A stretch of 56,626 nt of DNA from Archangium violaceum Cb vi76 (GTDB lineage: Bacteria; Myxococcota; Myxococcia; Myxococcales; Myxococcaceae): NCBI RefSeq assembly GCF_000733295.1, contig NZ_JPMI01000197.1, positions 1-56,626 of the forward strand, read 5' to 3'. A model generated the notes under the pieces. That model saw only the letters and a list, made by a program, of their open reading frames with translations, did no database searches and was not told the origin of the DNA. Within the stretch, counting starts at the first letter, position 1; each line of letters opens with the position of its first letter. A program made the position numbers and the translations under genes. Shown here piece by piece: positions 8,665-16,508 of the stretch.

Positions 8665-9474
8665 ATGGGACATCGGCTCAAGGACGACGGCAAGAAGTGG
8701 CCGGGCGGCAAGATCTATTACGACTACAAGCTCCCCGACACGTCGACGCCCGAAGGCGGACAGCAACAGCTGGCGCTCGACCGGCTGAAGCTCGTCGACA
8801 CCATCGAAGAGTGCATGGAGCGGTGGATGCGGTTCGTCAACGCCGACGGCATCACCCACATCCAGTTCATCTGGAGCAAGGATGCTCCGGTCTACAAGGT
8901 CATCGACCTGACCAGGAACAACGACGGCAGCGGCTCGGGCCTGAATGGCTACGACGGCACCAGGTCCTTCTACATCCAGTGGAAGAGGCAGGCGGATGAT
9001 CACATCAAGAGCATCCCCCATGAACTCGGACACATCATGGGACTGCTTCACGAGAACGACCGTGTCGAGGGCCTGACCAAGGACAACCCCTTCACTGGCA
9101 ATAACCCGAGGCTGTGCGTGACCGCGGCGTTTTCGTTTCTCGCCGACGGGCTGAAGAAGAAGCGGGACAGCTACCAGGCCGTTGGCGACTACGACATCTG
9201 GTCCATCATGCATTACCCGGAGACCACGGGGTACGAGTGGAACTGCGACGATAAACAGCTCCAGGCGTACATGGATGCCAACCCGGATCCCCTCTTCAGG
9301 GCGGTCCAGCCATCGCTCAATTACGCCCGGTGGAAGCAGAAGATGGGGCGGCCCAGCCCGTTGAACTACCCCACCCGGCAGGAGGTCGAGGCGGGTCTCT
9401 GGACCCCGAGCCTGGGTGACGTCACGACCCTGAGGCTGTTGTATCCCGGCCCTCCCGCGCAGAACGCCCAGTAG
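8665..9474 (+). CDS. Astacin-type (M12A) zinc metalloprotease
   Basis: A 269-residue protein whose whole length is the catalytic domain. The extended zinc motif HELGHIMGLLHE is complete (H119, E120, H123, H129, E130) and is followed by ENDR, as in astacins (HExxHxxGxxHExxR). The Met-turn SIMHYP (M182, Y184) supplies the tyrosine fifth ligand. There is no signal peptide and no propeptide, which is unusual because astacins are normally secreted zymogens. The ATG has GAGAGGA about 9 bases upstream. The 1394-residue lectin-domain gene follows 127 bases downstream on the same strand. Family assignment is firm. How it leaves the cell, or whether it acts inside, cannot be read from the sequence. Confidence 0.93.
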   Translation: MGHRLKDDGKKWPGGKIYYDYKLPDTSTPEGGQQQLALDRLKLVDTIEECMERWMRFVNADGITHIQFIWSKDAPVYKVIDLTRNNDGSGSGLNGYDGTRSFYIQWKRQADDHIKSIPHELGHIMGLLHENDRVEGLTKDNPFTGNNPRLCVTAAFSFLADGLKKKRDSYQAVGDYDIWSIMHYPETTGYEWNCDDKQLQAYMDANPDPLFRAVQPSLNYARWKQKMGRPSPLNYPTRQEVEAGLWTPSLGDVTTLRLLYPGPPAQNAQ

Positions 9475-9488
9475 CGGCACGGCCCACT

Positions 9489-9521
9489 GAGCCGCGCCGC
9501 GCGGCTCATCCGGCGCGGCTC
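9489..9521 (+). terminator. Inverted repeat after the astacin gene
   Basis: GAGCCGCGCC (9489-9498) pairs perfectly with GGCGCGGCTC (9512-9521); a tighter alternative pairs GAGCCGCG with CGCGGCTC inside it. It starts 14 bases after the astacin stop codon. There is no T-tract, so it may attenuate, or protect the 3' end, rather than fully separate the protease from the lectin gene. Confidence 0.45.
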
Positions 9522-9601
9522 CCGCTGCCTCTTGCCCTCCCGGGCACCCCTTTCCCTCTTCGTTTCAAGGCTCTGTCCCATCGAGCCTCAGGTGAATTCC
9601 G

Positions 9602-12600
9602 ATGAAATTCGAGAACCTGCGCGCCGCGCTCGTCCCCAGCAGTGGAACGCTCACCGTCTCGCACGCTGCCCTGGGCTCGACCGTGGACGCGCTCCTGGAC
9701 GACTCGTATCTGGGCCAGCCCCTCGTGATTTCGGACGCCGCCCCGGGGCCGGGTGATGGTGTGGACAACACCGTCGTCATCACCGGCCGGTCGACCTTCC
9801 TCGGCGTCGCCGACCTGCCCGTCACCGCCCGCTTCTCCCTGGATGGCGAGGGCAACGTGCAGGCGCTGCTCCGCTACCAGCTGCGGGACAGCATGCCGGG
9901 GCCCGCCGCCTGGACGTTCTCGCGCAGCTTCCCCAAGCTGCCCGCGATGTGGAACTACGCGACCGGGTACCCCACCAATGATGCCCCGGTGGACGTCTCG
10001 GCCCAGCAGAAGCCGTACGTGGATTCGCTGGACCTCTTCGACACGTATTACGCGGTCTCCACCCACGCGCGGAAGGATCCGGACTCCGGCGTCCCGCTCG
10101 AGCCCGGCGTGAACGTACTCGGCAAGATGCGGCCTCAGGGCATGGCCGGAGTTCTCGAGTACGCGATCAACGGCGCCGAGCCGCTCGTGCTCCACGGGCC
10201 GGTGCGGATTCCCAAGCTCACGGACAAGACGCGGGGCCTCGCTCCGCGGGAGCTCGTGTGGGATCGGCCGGAGGCGCCGGGCATCCACCTGAAGGCGGCG
10301 CTCTCGCTGGACTTCAAGATCGGCAAGCTCGCCTTCGAGGACGCGGCGCTGCGCATCTACACCCCGCCGTCCACCGACTGGCAGGACGCGAACGCCTCGT
10401 TCCAGCCCGGGTACGGTTACACCGGCCGGCTCTCCGTCGCGAGCGCCGGCATCACGCTGGACCTGGCCGCGAACCTCGAGTGGGGCCTGCCCCGCGCGTT
10501 CCTCTCCGCCAGATGCAACGGCGTGACGCTGGGCAAGCTGAGCCAGTTGGTGGACATCGCCGGCACCGACAACCTCGTCTCCGCGCTGCCCGCGGACCTG
10601 AAGGACGCGGTGAACGCGCTGGAGAAGCTGGAGCTGATGGAGCTCGGGCTGGCGCTCTCCACCGGAGGTACCACCCCCACCGTGGATTCGATCGTGCTGA
10701 TGGTGGGCATGCCCAAGCTCCGCTGGAAGATCTGGGACGACACGCTGGTGGTCGAGAACCTCGCCTGCCGCTTCCGCATCCTCGAGCCGTTCGGCGGCAA
10801 GAACACCGCCACCGCGGTCTCCGTCATGGGCACCGTGACGATCGAGGGCGTCCCCATCTCCGTCATCGGCGAGAGCATCCTCGGCGAGTTCACCCTCTAC
10901 GCGCGGATGGACAACCAGACCCTCCCGCTCGCGTCGCTGATGAAGCGCCACGTGCCGGGCGTGCCCGCCCCGAGCGACCTCACCGTCACCCACCTGGGGC
11001 TCAGCATCTCGCCGGGCAAGTCCTATTCGATGACCACGCAGCTGGCCGGCAAGCCCAAGCCGTGGACCCTTCCGGTGGGCCGCAACGGCATCACCATCGG
11101 GGACGTGTCCTTCGACTTCAAGATTCCGAAGACCGGTTCGGTCTCGGGCTCCTTCGCCGGCACGGCGTCGCTCGGCAAGAACCTCCGCCTGGCGATGAAT
11201 TATGAGATCCCCGCCAACTTCGCCCTGCGTGGGGACTTCAAGGACATCCAGCTGCGAGGCCTCATCAACGAGATCTGCGACCTCGTGGGCGAGATGCCAG
11301 CGGACTTCGACCTGACGTTCTCCTCCGCCTCCGCGCTCGTGCAGAAGCGTGGCGAGGACTACGTGCTCCAACTCGCCGCCGCGCTGGACAAGGTGGGCCT
11401 CTTCGCCTTCGAGGCGAGCAGGTCCGCTGGCAAGTGGGGCTTCGCCGCGGGGATGGATCTCGGCGCGGCCAGGCTCTCCAGCCTCCCCGGCCTCTCCGCG
11501 CTCGAGTCCATCGAGGACGTCGTCAAGCTGCAAAAGCTGATGCTGATCGTCTCGTCCATCGACAACCCGAAGTTCCAGTTCCCGGACCTGGCGCAGTTCA
11601 AGACGCCGGCGCTCTCCACCGGAAAGCTGTCACTGCCCACCGGCGCCACCGGGGTCAGCAAGGGCTTCATGGCCTTCGCCGAGTGGCAGCTGGACCCCAA
11701 TGACAAGCAGCACAACCTGGTGATGAATCTGCTGGGGCTCGGTGGCACGCAGCGGGTGACGGTGGCCGTGGGCGCCAACCCGGCCAAGGACTCGCAGCTC
11801 TTCCTCTCGCAACAGTCGAAGCTCAACGGCCTGCCGTTCAATTACAAGCTCGGCGTGATGCTCAGCAACGGCAAGCCGAGCTTCTTCCTCAATGGCTCGC
11901 TGACCGCGAAGATCCAGAAGCAGCAGCAGACCTTCGATGTCACCACCGCCTTCGTCTCCGGCGGCGCGTTCATGTCCGCGACGATGAAGGGCGCCACCGC
12001 GGTGGACTGTGGGCCCTTCAAGCTGAGCAACGTGGCCTTGCAGGTCGGCGTGAACTGGGGCGGCATCCCCAGCCTCGGCGTCGCCGCGACCATCGACACG
12101 AAGAGCTTCTCTTCCTCGGTAGCGGTGTTCTTCGACTCGACCAACCCGGCCAACAGCCTGGTGGCGGGCTCCATCAGCGGCCTCACCTTCAAGGACGTGG
12201 CGGGCGTGTTCCTCGGCGGAATGAAGTCGCCGGTGGACGCGGTGCTCGAGAGCGTCGCCATCAAGGGCACCCGCGAGTTCACCCTCCCGGGCGACCTCAC
12301 CGATGAGCTCGACGGGCTGGAGTGCGACAAGATCTCCAGCGCGTTCGACAAGGCGGCGAAGGTGGCCATCCCGTCGTCGTCACAGCAGCTCGCGGTGGTG
12401 CCGAGGTCCAAGGGCTCCTCGTGGCACCTCACCGATCTGACGAAGATGCGGCACTACGAGCTGGACAAGCAGGGCAACGACATCCGGGTGCGCGTCTCGC
12501 CGCAGTTCTACTTCGCGCCGCAGGAGACCAGCATCGGGACGATCAAGTTCCGGCAGGCTTTCTACCTGAACGCCGCCCTCTCGTTCTGCGGCTTCGACGC

Positions 12601-13786
12601 CGAGGCCACCATCGACGTCGTGCCGGGCCGGGGCATCTCCATCGACGCGCAGATGGACAAGATCTCGCTCCTCGATGACAAGCTCTTCTCCATCGCCGCG
12701 TTGCAGGGCGGCGGCGGTCCGAGGATCTCCGCCGCGACGTACTCCCAGCCCGACCAGCAGGACGTGCAGTTCCAGCCGCCGCACTTCTACATCAACGGCA
12801 GCCTGACGCTGCTTGGCGTCGAGCGGGGCCTCTACGCGAACGTGACGACGCAGGGGATCGACTTCGAGCTCGTGGGCAACCTCATGCCGGGCGTGAAGTT
12901 CGACCTGGATGCGCGCTTCGGCAAATCCGGACTCGGCGTCAGCGGCAAGGTGATGGTTGGCGTCGGCACCGTGGACCTCGGCCCGCTGGGCAAGGCGAAG
13001 ATCAACACCGACATCGAGGTGGACGTGGACCTCGACATCACCGGCAAGGCCCACGACGTGAGCGCCGCGCCGGACACGCGCTGGGCGCCGGGTTCCACGG
13101 TGCTCGAGAACGAGGTGGCCAGGCTCGTCTTCGAGGCCGATGGCAATCTGGTGCTCTATCGCATCGACGGCGCCAACTGGGGCCGGATCTGGGCCTCGAA
13201 CAGCGGCGGTAGGGGCGGCAACACGCTGCTGTTCCAGAACGACGGCAACCTCGTCATCTACGCGCCCCAGGGCCCCATCTGGGCCACCGGCAGCAACACC
13301 CCGAACCTCGGGATCATGAAGCTGCAGGCCGACAGCAACTTCGTCCTCTACGAGAGCACCGGGAGGGCGAAGTGGGCGAGCAACACCGGCCGCGGCGGCG
13401 ACGGCAGCGGCGCCGAGCTCGAGCTGGAGGCCGACTTCCAGTTCGCCGGCCAGCGCGTGGACCTCGGCAGGTTCAAGGTCGAGGTGACGGGTGACACGTT
13501 CTCGCGTCTGCCCAAGATCATCGAGAAGAAGTGCGCGGACGCGCTCAACGACGTCTTCAAGGACTCGACGAAGTGGGCCAACGCCGTCGCCGATGGCGTC
13601 ATGGACGGGGTCGGCGACACCTCCAAGGTCTTCAGGGATGTCTACAAGAAGAGCGAGAAGGAGGCGAAGGCGCTCGCCAACGACCTGAGCAAGGGCGGGA
13701 ACAAGGCGGGCAAGACCATCGAGAACACCGCCAATAGCGCCTACAAGAGCACGAAGAAGACGGTCAAGAAGCTGAAGTTCTGGTAG
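9602..13786 (+). CDS. Large beta-rich protein with C-terminal B-lectin domain
   Basis: A 1394-residue protein. Residues 1 to about 1150 are an unrecognised, strongly beta-patterned region in which strands of alternating hydrophobic residues recur, with loose recurring phrases (LSLDFKIGKL, DVSFDFKIPK, GKLSLPTG) suggesting a repetitive sheet or elongated barrel. About 1158-1270 is a bulb-type mannose-binding lectin domain with repeated DGNLVLY, DGNLVIY and DSNFVLY motifs, the known Q/N-x-D-x-N-x-V-x-Y pattern. The last 100 residues are helical and Lys-rich, ending KKTVKKLKFW. There is no signal peptide. The ATG has AGGTGA 6 bases upstream. Lying 127 bases after the astacin gene it may share its transcript. 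A sugar-binding exported adhesin or effector is plausible. The N-terminal kilo-residue has no assignable function. Confidence 0.85.
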   Translation: MKFENLRAALVPSSGTLTVSHAALGSTVDALLDDSYLGQPLVISDAAPGPGDGVDNTVVITGRSTFLGVADLPVTARFSLDGEGNVQALLRYQLRDSMPGPAAWTFSRSFPKLPAMWNYATGYPTNDAPVDVSAQQKPYVDSLDLFDTYYAVSTHARKDPDSGVPLEPGVNVLGKMRPQGMAGVLEYAINGAEPLVLHGPVRIPKLTDKTRGLAPRELVWDRPEAPGIHLKAALSLDFKIGKLAFEDAALRIYTPPSTDWQDANASFQPGYGYTGRLSVASAGITLDLAANLEWGLPRAFLSARCNGVTLGKLSQLVDIAGTDNLVSALPADLKDAVNALEKLELMELGLALSTGGTTPTVDSIVLMVGMPKLRWKIWDDTLVVENLACRFRILEPFGGKNTATAVSVMGTVTIEGVPISVIGESILGEFTLYARMDNQTLPLASLMKRHVPGVPAPSDLTVTHLGLSISPGKSYSMTTQLAGKPKPWTLPVGRNGITIGDVSFDFKIPKTGSVSGSFAGTASLGKNLRLAMNYEIPANFALRGDFKDIQLRGLINEICDLVGEMPADFDLTFSSASALVQKRGEDYVLQLAAALDKVGLFAFEASRSAGKWGFAAGMDLGAARLSSLPGLSALESIEDVVKLQKLMLIVSSIDNPKFQFPDLAQFKTPALSTGKLSLPTGATGVSKGFMAFAEWQLDPNDKQHNLVMNLLGLGGTQRVTVAVGANPAKDSQLFLSQQSKLNGLPFNYKLGVMLSNGKPSFFLNGSLTAKIQKQQQTFDVTTAFVSGGAFMSATMKGATAVDCGPFKLSNVALQVGVNWGGIPSLGVAATIDTKSFSSSVAVFFDSTNPANSLVAGSISGLTFKDVAGVFLGGMKSPVDAVLESVAIKGTREFTLPGDLTDELDGLECDKISSAFDKAAKVAIPSSSQQLAVVPRSKGSSWHLTDLTKMRHYELDKQGNDIRVRVSPQFYFAPQETSIGTIKFRQAFYLNAALSFCGFDAEATIDVVPGRGISIDAQMDKISLLDDKLFSIAALQGGGGPRISAATYSQPDQQDVQFQPPHFYINGSLTLLGVERGLYANVTTQGIDFELVGNLMPGVKFDLDARFGKSGLGVSGKVMVGVGTVDLGPLGKAKINTDIEVDVDLDITGKAHDVSAAPDTRWAPGSTVLENEVARLVFEADGNLVLYRIDGANWGRIWASNSGGRGGNTLLFQNDGNLVIYAPQGPIWATGSNTPNLGIMKLQADSNFVLYESTGRAKWASNTGRGGDGSGAELELEADFQFAGQRVDLGRFKVEVTGDTFSRLPKIIEKKCADALNDVFKDSTKWANAVADGVMDGVGDTSKVFRDVYKKSEKEAKALANDLSKGGNKAGKTIENTANSAYKSTKKTVKKLKFW

Positions 13787-13795
13787 CGCGGCGAG

Positions 13796-13815
13796 GCCGT
13801 CTCTCCGTGGACGGC
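13796..13815. terminator. Hairpin between convergent genes
   Basis: GCCGTC (13796-13801) pairs with GACGGC (13810-13815) across an 8-base loop in the 36-base space between the convergent lectin gene and the 180-residue gene. It could serve both strands. The stem is short and has no T-tract. Confidence 0.35.
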
Positions 13816-13822
13816 GGGGCTC

Positions 13823-14365
13823 TCAGAACGGAGGGCCCTGGGTCTGGACGTCGAGCGTGTTGCTGTTGAGGGTGGCGAGAAGGCGGCGGATGACCTCGGC
13901 GCGCTGGGGGGCCGTCATGTCGGCGAGCACCCAGCGCAGCGCGGCGGCGTCCTCCGTCGTCCAGCGCCGGGCGCTGATGGCGCGGTCGACCATCTGGTGG
14001 CCTTCCTGGTGCGCGGCGAGGCTCCTGGCGGGTGGCTCGGAAGGAGGGGGAGGGCGGGGCGCCGTGTCGGGGGCTTCCGTGTGGTGTGCCCGTGCCAGCT
14101 CGTCGCGCAGGACCTGGACCAACTCGGCCCGCGGCCACTGGGCGTCCACGGTGCCGCCAGAAGGGGATACGACAGCGCAGCGCACCTCGGGAGGCGGGGC
14201 CTCGGCCCGTGCGAGGTGCTCCTCGAGCAGAGCGCGTTGCCGGGCGAGCTCGAGCAGAAGGGGACGGTCGCCGGTGTCGGGGGCCGTCAGCCGCCCCACG
14301 AAGAAGCCGGTGGCGGGTCCAAGGATGAGCGACGCGGCCAGCAGCCGCTTCAGTGGGGTGGACAT
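13823..14365 (-). CDS. Membrane-anchored hypothetical protein, 180 aa
   Basis: Family not recognised. The N-terminus (MSTPLKRLLAASLILGPATGFFVGRL) is one hydrophobic helix after a short basic segment: either a signal anchor or an uncleaved signal peptide. A short helical region follows (about 33-55), then an acidic/Pro-rich linker (PRPPPPSEPP at about 102-115). The C-terminal part has helix-rich repeats of the type TTEDAAALRWVLADM and QRAEVIRRLL, so the bulk should sit in the periplasm. It begins 57 bases after the end of the upstream 133-residue secreted protein gene on the same strand, with a hairpin between them, so cotranscription is uncertain. Confidence 0.75.
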   Translation of the reverse strand: MSTPLKRLLAASLILGPATGFFVGRLTAPDTGDRPLLLELARQRALLEEHLARAEAPPPEVRCAVVSPSGGTVDAQWPRAELVQVLRDELARAHHTEAPDTAPRPPPPSEPPARSLAAHQEGHQMVDRAISARRWTTEDAAALRWVLADMTAPQRAEVIRRLLATLNSNTLDVQTQGPPF

Positions 14366-14383
14366 GGAATGGGCTCCACGACC

Positions 14384-14412
14384 CGGGAGGCATGGCGTCC
14401 GCGCGCCTCCCG
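14384..14412 (-). terminator. 8-bp inverted repeat between two minus-strand genes
   Basis: CGGGAGGC (14384-14391) pairs perfectly with GCCTCCCG (14405-14412), just past the stop of the 133-residue gene. It is a probable terminator or processing hairpin, without a T-tract. Confidence 0.4.
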
Positions 14413-14422
14413 AGGGCGGGAA

Positions 14423-14824
14423 TCAGGGGTTCTTGGGCGCGAGGTACGAATGGTTGGCCACGCTGACGAAGGTGCATTCGGAGCTTGAGTTCCAATTGAA
14501 GCCGAGTTCCGAGTCGCCCTTGATGCTCTGCAGCGCGGCCACAATGGCTGGGTTGCTCGAGTAGCACGAGCCGAAGACGCCGTTCGAGGCCTGAGCCCAA
14601 CAGAGGACCTCGGGGCTGCCACCATAGACGTAGGTCTCGCAGCCGATGTATTGCACGCTGTCCGGGCTGTTTCTCGCGTCCGCCAGCGAGCCCGACGCGC
14701 TACCACTTCCGTTGCTGCCGAGGGTGACGCTCACCGTTCTGGTGTACTTGAGCCCCGCCCACGCGGTCATTCCGAGGAGCGCCGTGGCGGCCGCTCCCAC
14801 GAGCCTCGCGCTGTTCTTCCTCAT
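14423..14824 (-). CDS. Small exported hypothetical protein, 133 aa
   Basis: A 133-residue protein with a classic Sec signal peptide (MRKNSARLVGAAATALLGMTAWA, cleavage probably after WA at about residue 23). The mature part is small, Ser/Gly/Asn-rich and polar, with four cysteines (CETY, LCWA, SCYS, ECTF) that could form two disulphides, consistent with a periplasmic or secreted location. No known domain was recognised. The start is supported by an AAGGAG ribosome site about 9 bases upstream. It is divergent from the M23 peptidase gene across 342 bases and upstream of the membrane-anchored 180-residue gene. Confidence 0.8.
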   Translation of the reverse strand: MRKNSARLVGAAATALLGMTAWAGLKYTRTVSVTLGSNGSGSASGSLADARNSPDSVQYIGCETYVYGGSPEVLCWAQASNGVFGSCYSSNPAIVAALQSIKGDSELGFNWNSSSECTFVSVANHSYLAPKNP

Positions 14825-15166
14825 GCTGTCTGTCTCCTTTGGTGTGACGGGATGTCACTCCGCGCGAGAGGATGGGATGCACGGAGGGTGAAGGCAAACA
14901 CTATGTATAGGGGATGCTACGTCTCCTGCTCTGCTGGTCGCTGTCCGGTCAACGGCTCCAACTCCCACGAGCGTGTGGAGACGCGCTCGTTCGGCCCCGC
15001 TCCCATCCGGAAGGTATTTCACTTCTGAGTCCCCCCACCGGCTCAGTCGCAGGGGAAGTTGTCAGCCCAGGTATGGGGAGCTGAAGGCTCGCTGAGCTGG
15101 ATGCACTCCTTGCCTGGTTCGGCTAGTGTGCACGAATTCCTTGAATTGGATGAAACGGGAGTTCGT
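14825..15166. other. Divergent intergenic region, 342 bp
   Basis: Lies between the minus-strand small exported protein and the plus-strand M23 gene, so it should carry both promoters. A TATACA hexamer on the minus strand (14904-14909) is a possible -10 box for the small gene, with no good -35 box. A GTGAC-N5-GTCAC palindrome sits close to that gene's ribosome site (listed separately). A longer in-frame extension of the M23 frame back to 15059 has no signal-peptide character and is not considered coding. Nothing else was recognised. Confidence 0.4.
14844..14858. promoter_or_regulatory. Palindrome GTGAC-N5-GTCAC upstream of small exported protein gene
   Basis: GTGAC (14844-14848) and GTCAC (14854-14858) form a perfect inverted repeat about 20 bases upstream of the start codon, in the 5' leader. 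It could be an operator or an mRNA hairpin. No regulator can be named. Confidence 0.3.
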
Positions 15167-16504
15167 ATGCACTTCGCGGTACGCAGGCGCTTCATGGAGA
15201 CCCTGGCAGTGCTCGGGCTCATCGCGACGACGTTCATTGGCGCGTCGCCGGCCCGGGCCGACTACGCGGCGATGATCCAGCCGGCCTCGGGGAAGGTCAC
15301 GTATCTGGTCGGCGGCTGCCCCTCCGACCCCAGGCCAACGCACGCTGGAATCGACATCGCGGGCCCGTCGGGTGCGCCCATCGTGGCCGCGTACGACGGG
15401 GTCGTCACCACGCGCGTCGTCAACTTCGGCACGTCAGGCTATGGAAACTATGTGATCATCACACACGCGTCCGGCTACACGACGCTCTACGCGCACATGC
15501 AGCAGGCTCCGGCCGTCGCCTTGAACCAGACCGTGGCGAAGGGCCAGACGATCGGCCTCATCGGCAACACCGGAAACTCATTCGGAGCGCACCTGCACTT
15601 CGAGCTCAAGCGGAGCGGGGCGAACATCGCGAACCAGGGTTACTCGTGCGGCCAGACGGTGACGAGGGGTTACTCGATCCCCATGGATTTTCCCGGGCTC
15701 CAGTCCAACACGACCAGGACGATCCACGAGACGGCGGTACACGGTGGCGCGTGGCAGAAGATGAGCACGGGGCAGCAGATCTCATCGAATGTCTTCACGA
15801 CCGTGAACATGGGGACGGGATGGGGTGACATCCTCAGCAGTTCCGGCGGCTACCTCTGGCACACGTTCGTGAACGGTGGACGGTGGGTCACTCTCAACTC
15901 CGGGCTCGCATTGAACGCCACGAGCATGTCCGCCGTGAATGTCGGGCAGGCGTCGCCGCAAATCCTCGCGGTGGAGGATGGCCGGCTCATGCACGTCTGG
16001 GGTGATTCGAATGGATGGCACAAGGGTTGGACTGGCATCAGCACGACGGGCAAGGTCTCCGCCGTGTTGATGGCGGACAACTCGATCCAGGCGATGATCA
16101 ATCAGGGTGGAACGCTGTATCAGGTGTGGACCGGCGGCGGCGCCTGGCACATCGGGTCAACCGGACAGCCGGTCGGCGATGCGTTCGAGGCGGTGTACAT
16201 GGGGGGCAGCGCACCTCAGGTGATGACCGTGCTGAACGGGCAGCTCCATCAGATCTGGGCCTCGAGCACGGAGTGGGTGACGATGTCGACGGGTATCGCG
16301 ATTGCGCCCGGCGCGACTTTGTCGGCACTGAACATGGGCGGTGGGTGGCCGCAGGTGTTCACCGCCGAAGCCGGGAACCTGTACCAGACCGCTGTCATGA
16401 ATGGCGGCTGGACGAGGATGGCGACCGGGATCCCGGCGTCCGGGCCGATCGACGCCGTCTACCTGGGGGGAGGTCAACAGCCCCGCGTGTATACCGCGGA
16501 CTGA
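15167..16504 (+). CDS. M23 (LytM) peptidase with six-repeat C-terminal region
   Basis: A 445-residue exported peptidoglycan endopeptidase. A signal peptide (about 1-34; MHFAVRRRF then a hydrophobic run ending ASPARA) precedes the M23 domain. The zinc and catalytic residues are all present: HAGID (H59, D63), YAHM (H110) and HLHFE (H142, H144). From about 190 to the end are six repeats of roughly 45-50 residues, each with a Trp-x(4)-TG phrase (WQKMSTG, WVTLNSG, WHKGWTG, WHIGSTG, WVTMSTG, WTRMATG) and a following AVxMGG-like strand, the pattern of a beta-propeller lectin. Inferred job: binding a surface, possibly of prey, and cutting its wall. The start was picked at the signal peptide, with GGGAG upstream. 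The L,D-transpeptidase gene follows after 4 bases. Confidence 0.92.
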   Translation: MHFAVRRRFMETLAVLGLIATTFIGASPARADYAAMIQPASGKVTYLVGGCPSDPRPTHAGIDIAGPSGAPIVAAYDGVVTTRVVNFGTSGYGNYVIITHASGYTTLYAHMQQAPAVALNQTVAKGQTIGLIGNTGNSFGAHLHFELKRSGANIANQGYSCGQTVTRGYSIPMDFPGLQSNTTRTIHETAVHGGAWQKMSTGQQISSNVFTTVNMGTGWGDILSSSGGYLWHTFVNGGRWVTLNSGLALNATSMSAVNVGQASPQILAVEDGRLMHVWGDSNGWHKGWTGISTTGKVSAVLMADNSIQAMINQGGTLYQVWTGGGAWHIGSTGQPVGDAFEAVYMGGSAPQVMTVLNGQLHQIWASSTEWVTMSTGIAIAPGATLSALNMGGGWPQVFTAEAGNLYQTAVMNGGWTRMATGIPASGPIDAVYLGGGQQPRVYTAD

Positions 16505-16508
16505 ATCC

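Noticed and set aside
9506-11533. 675-codon minus-strand frame
   Set aside because: Antisense of the lectin-domain gene, same composition bias as the other shadow frames.
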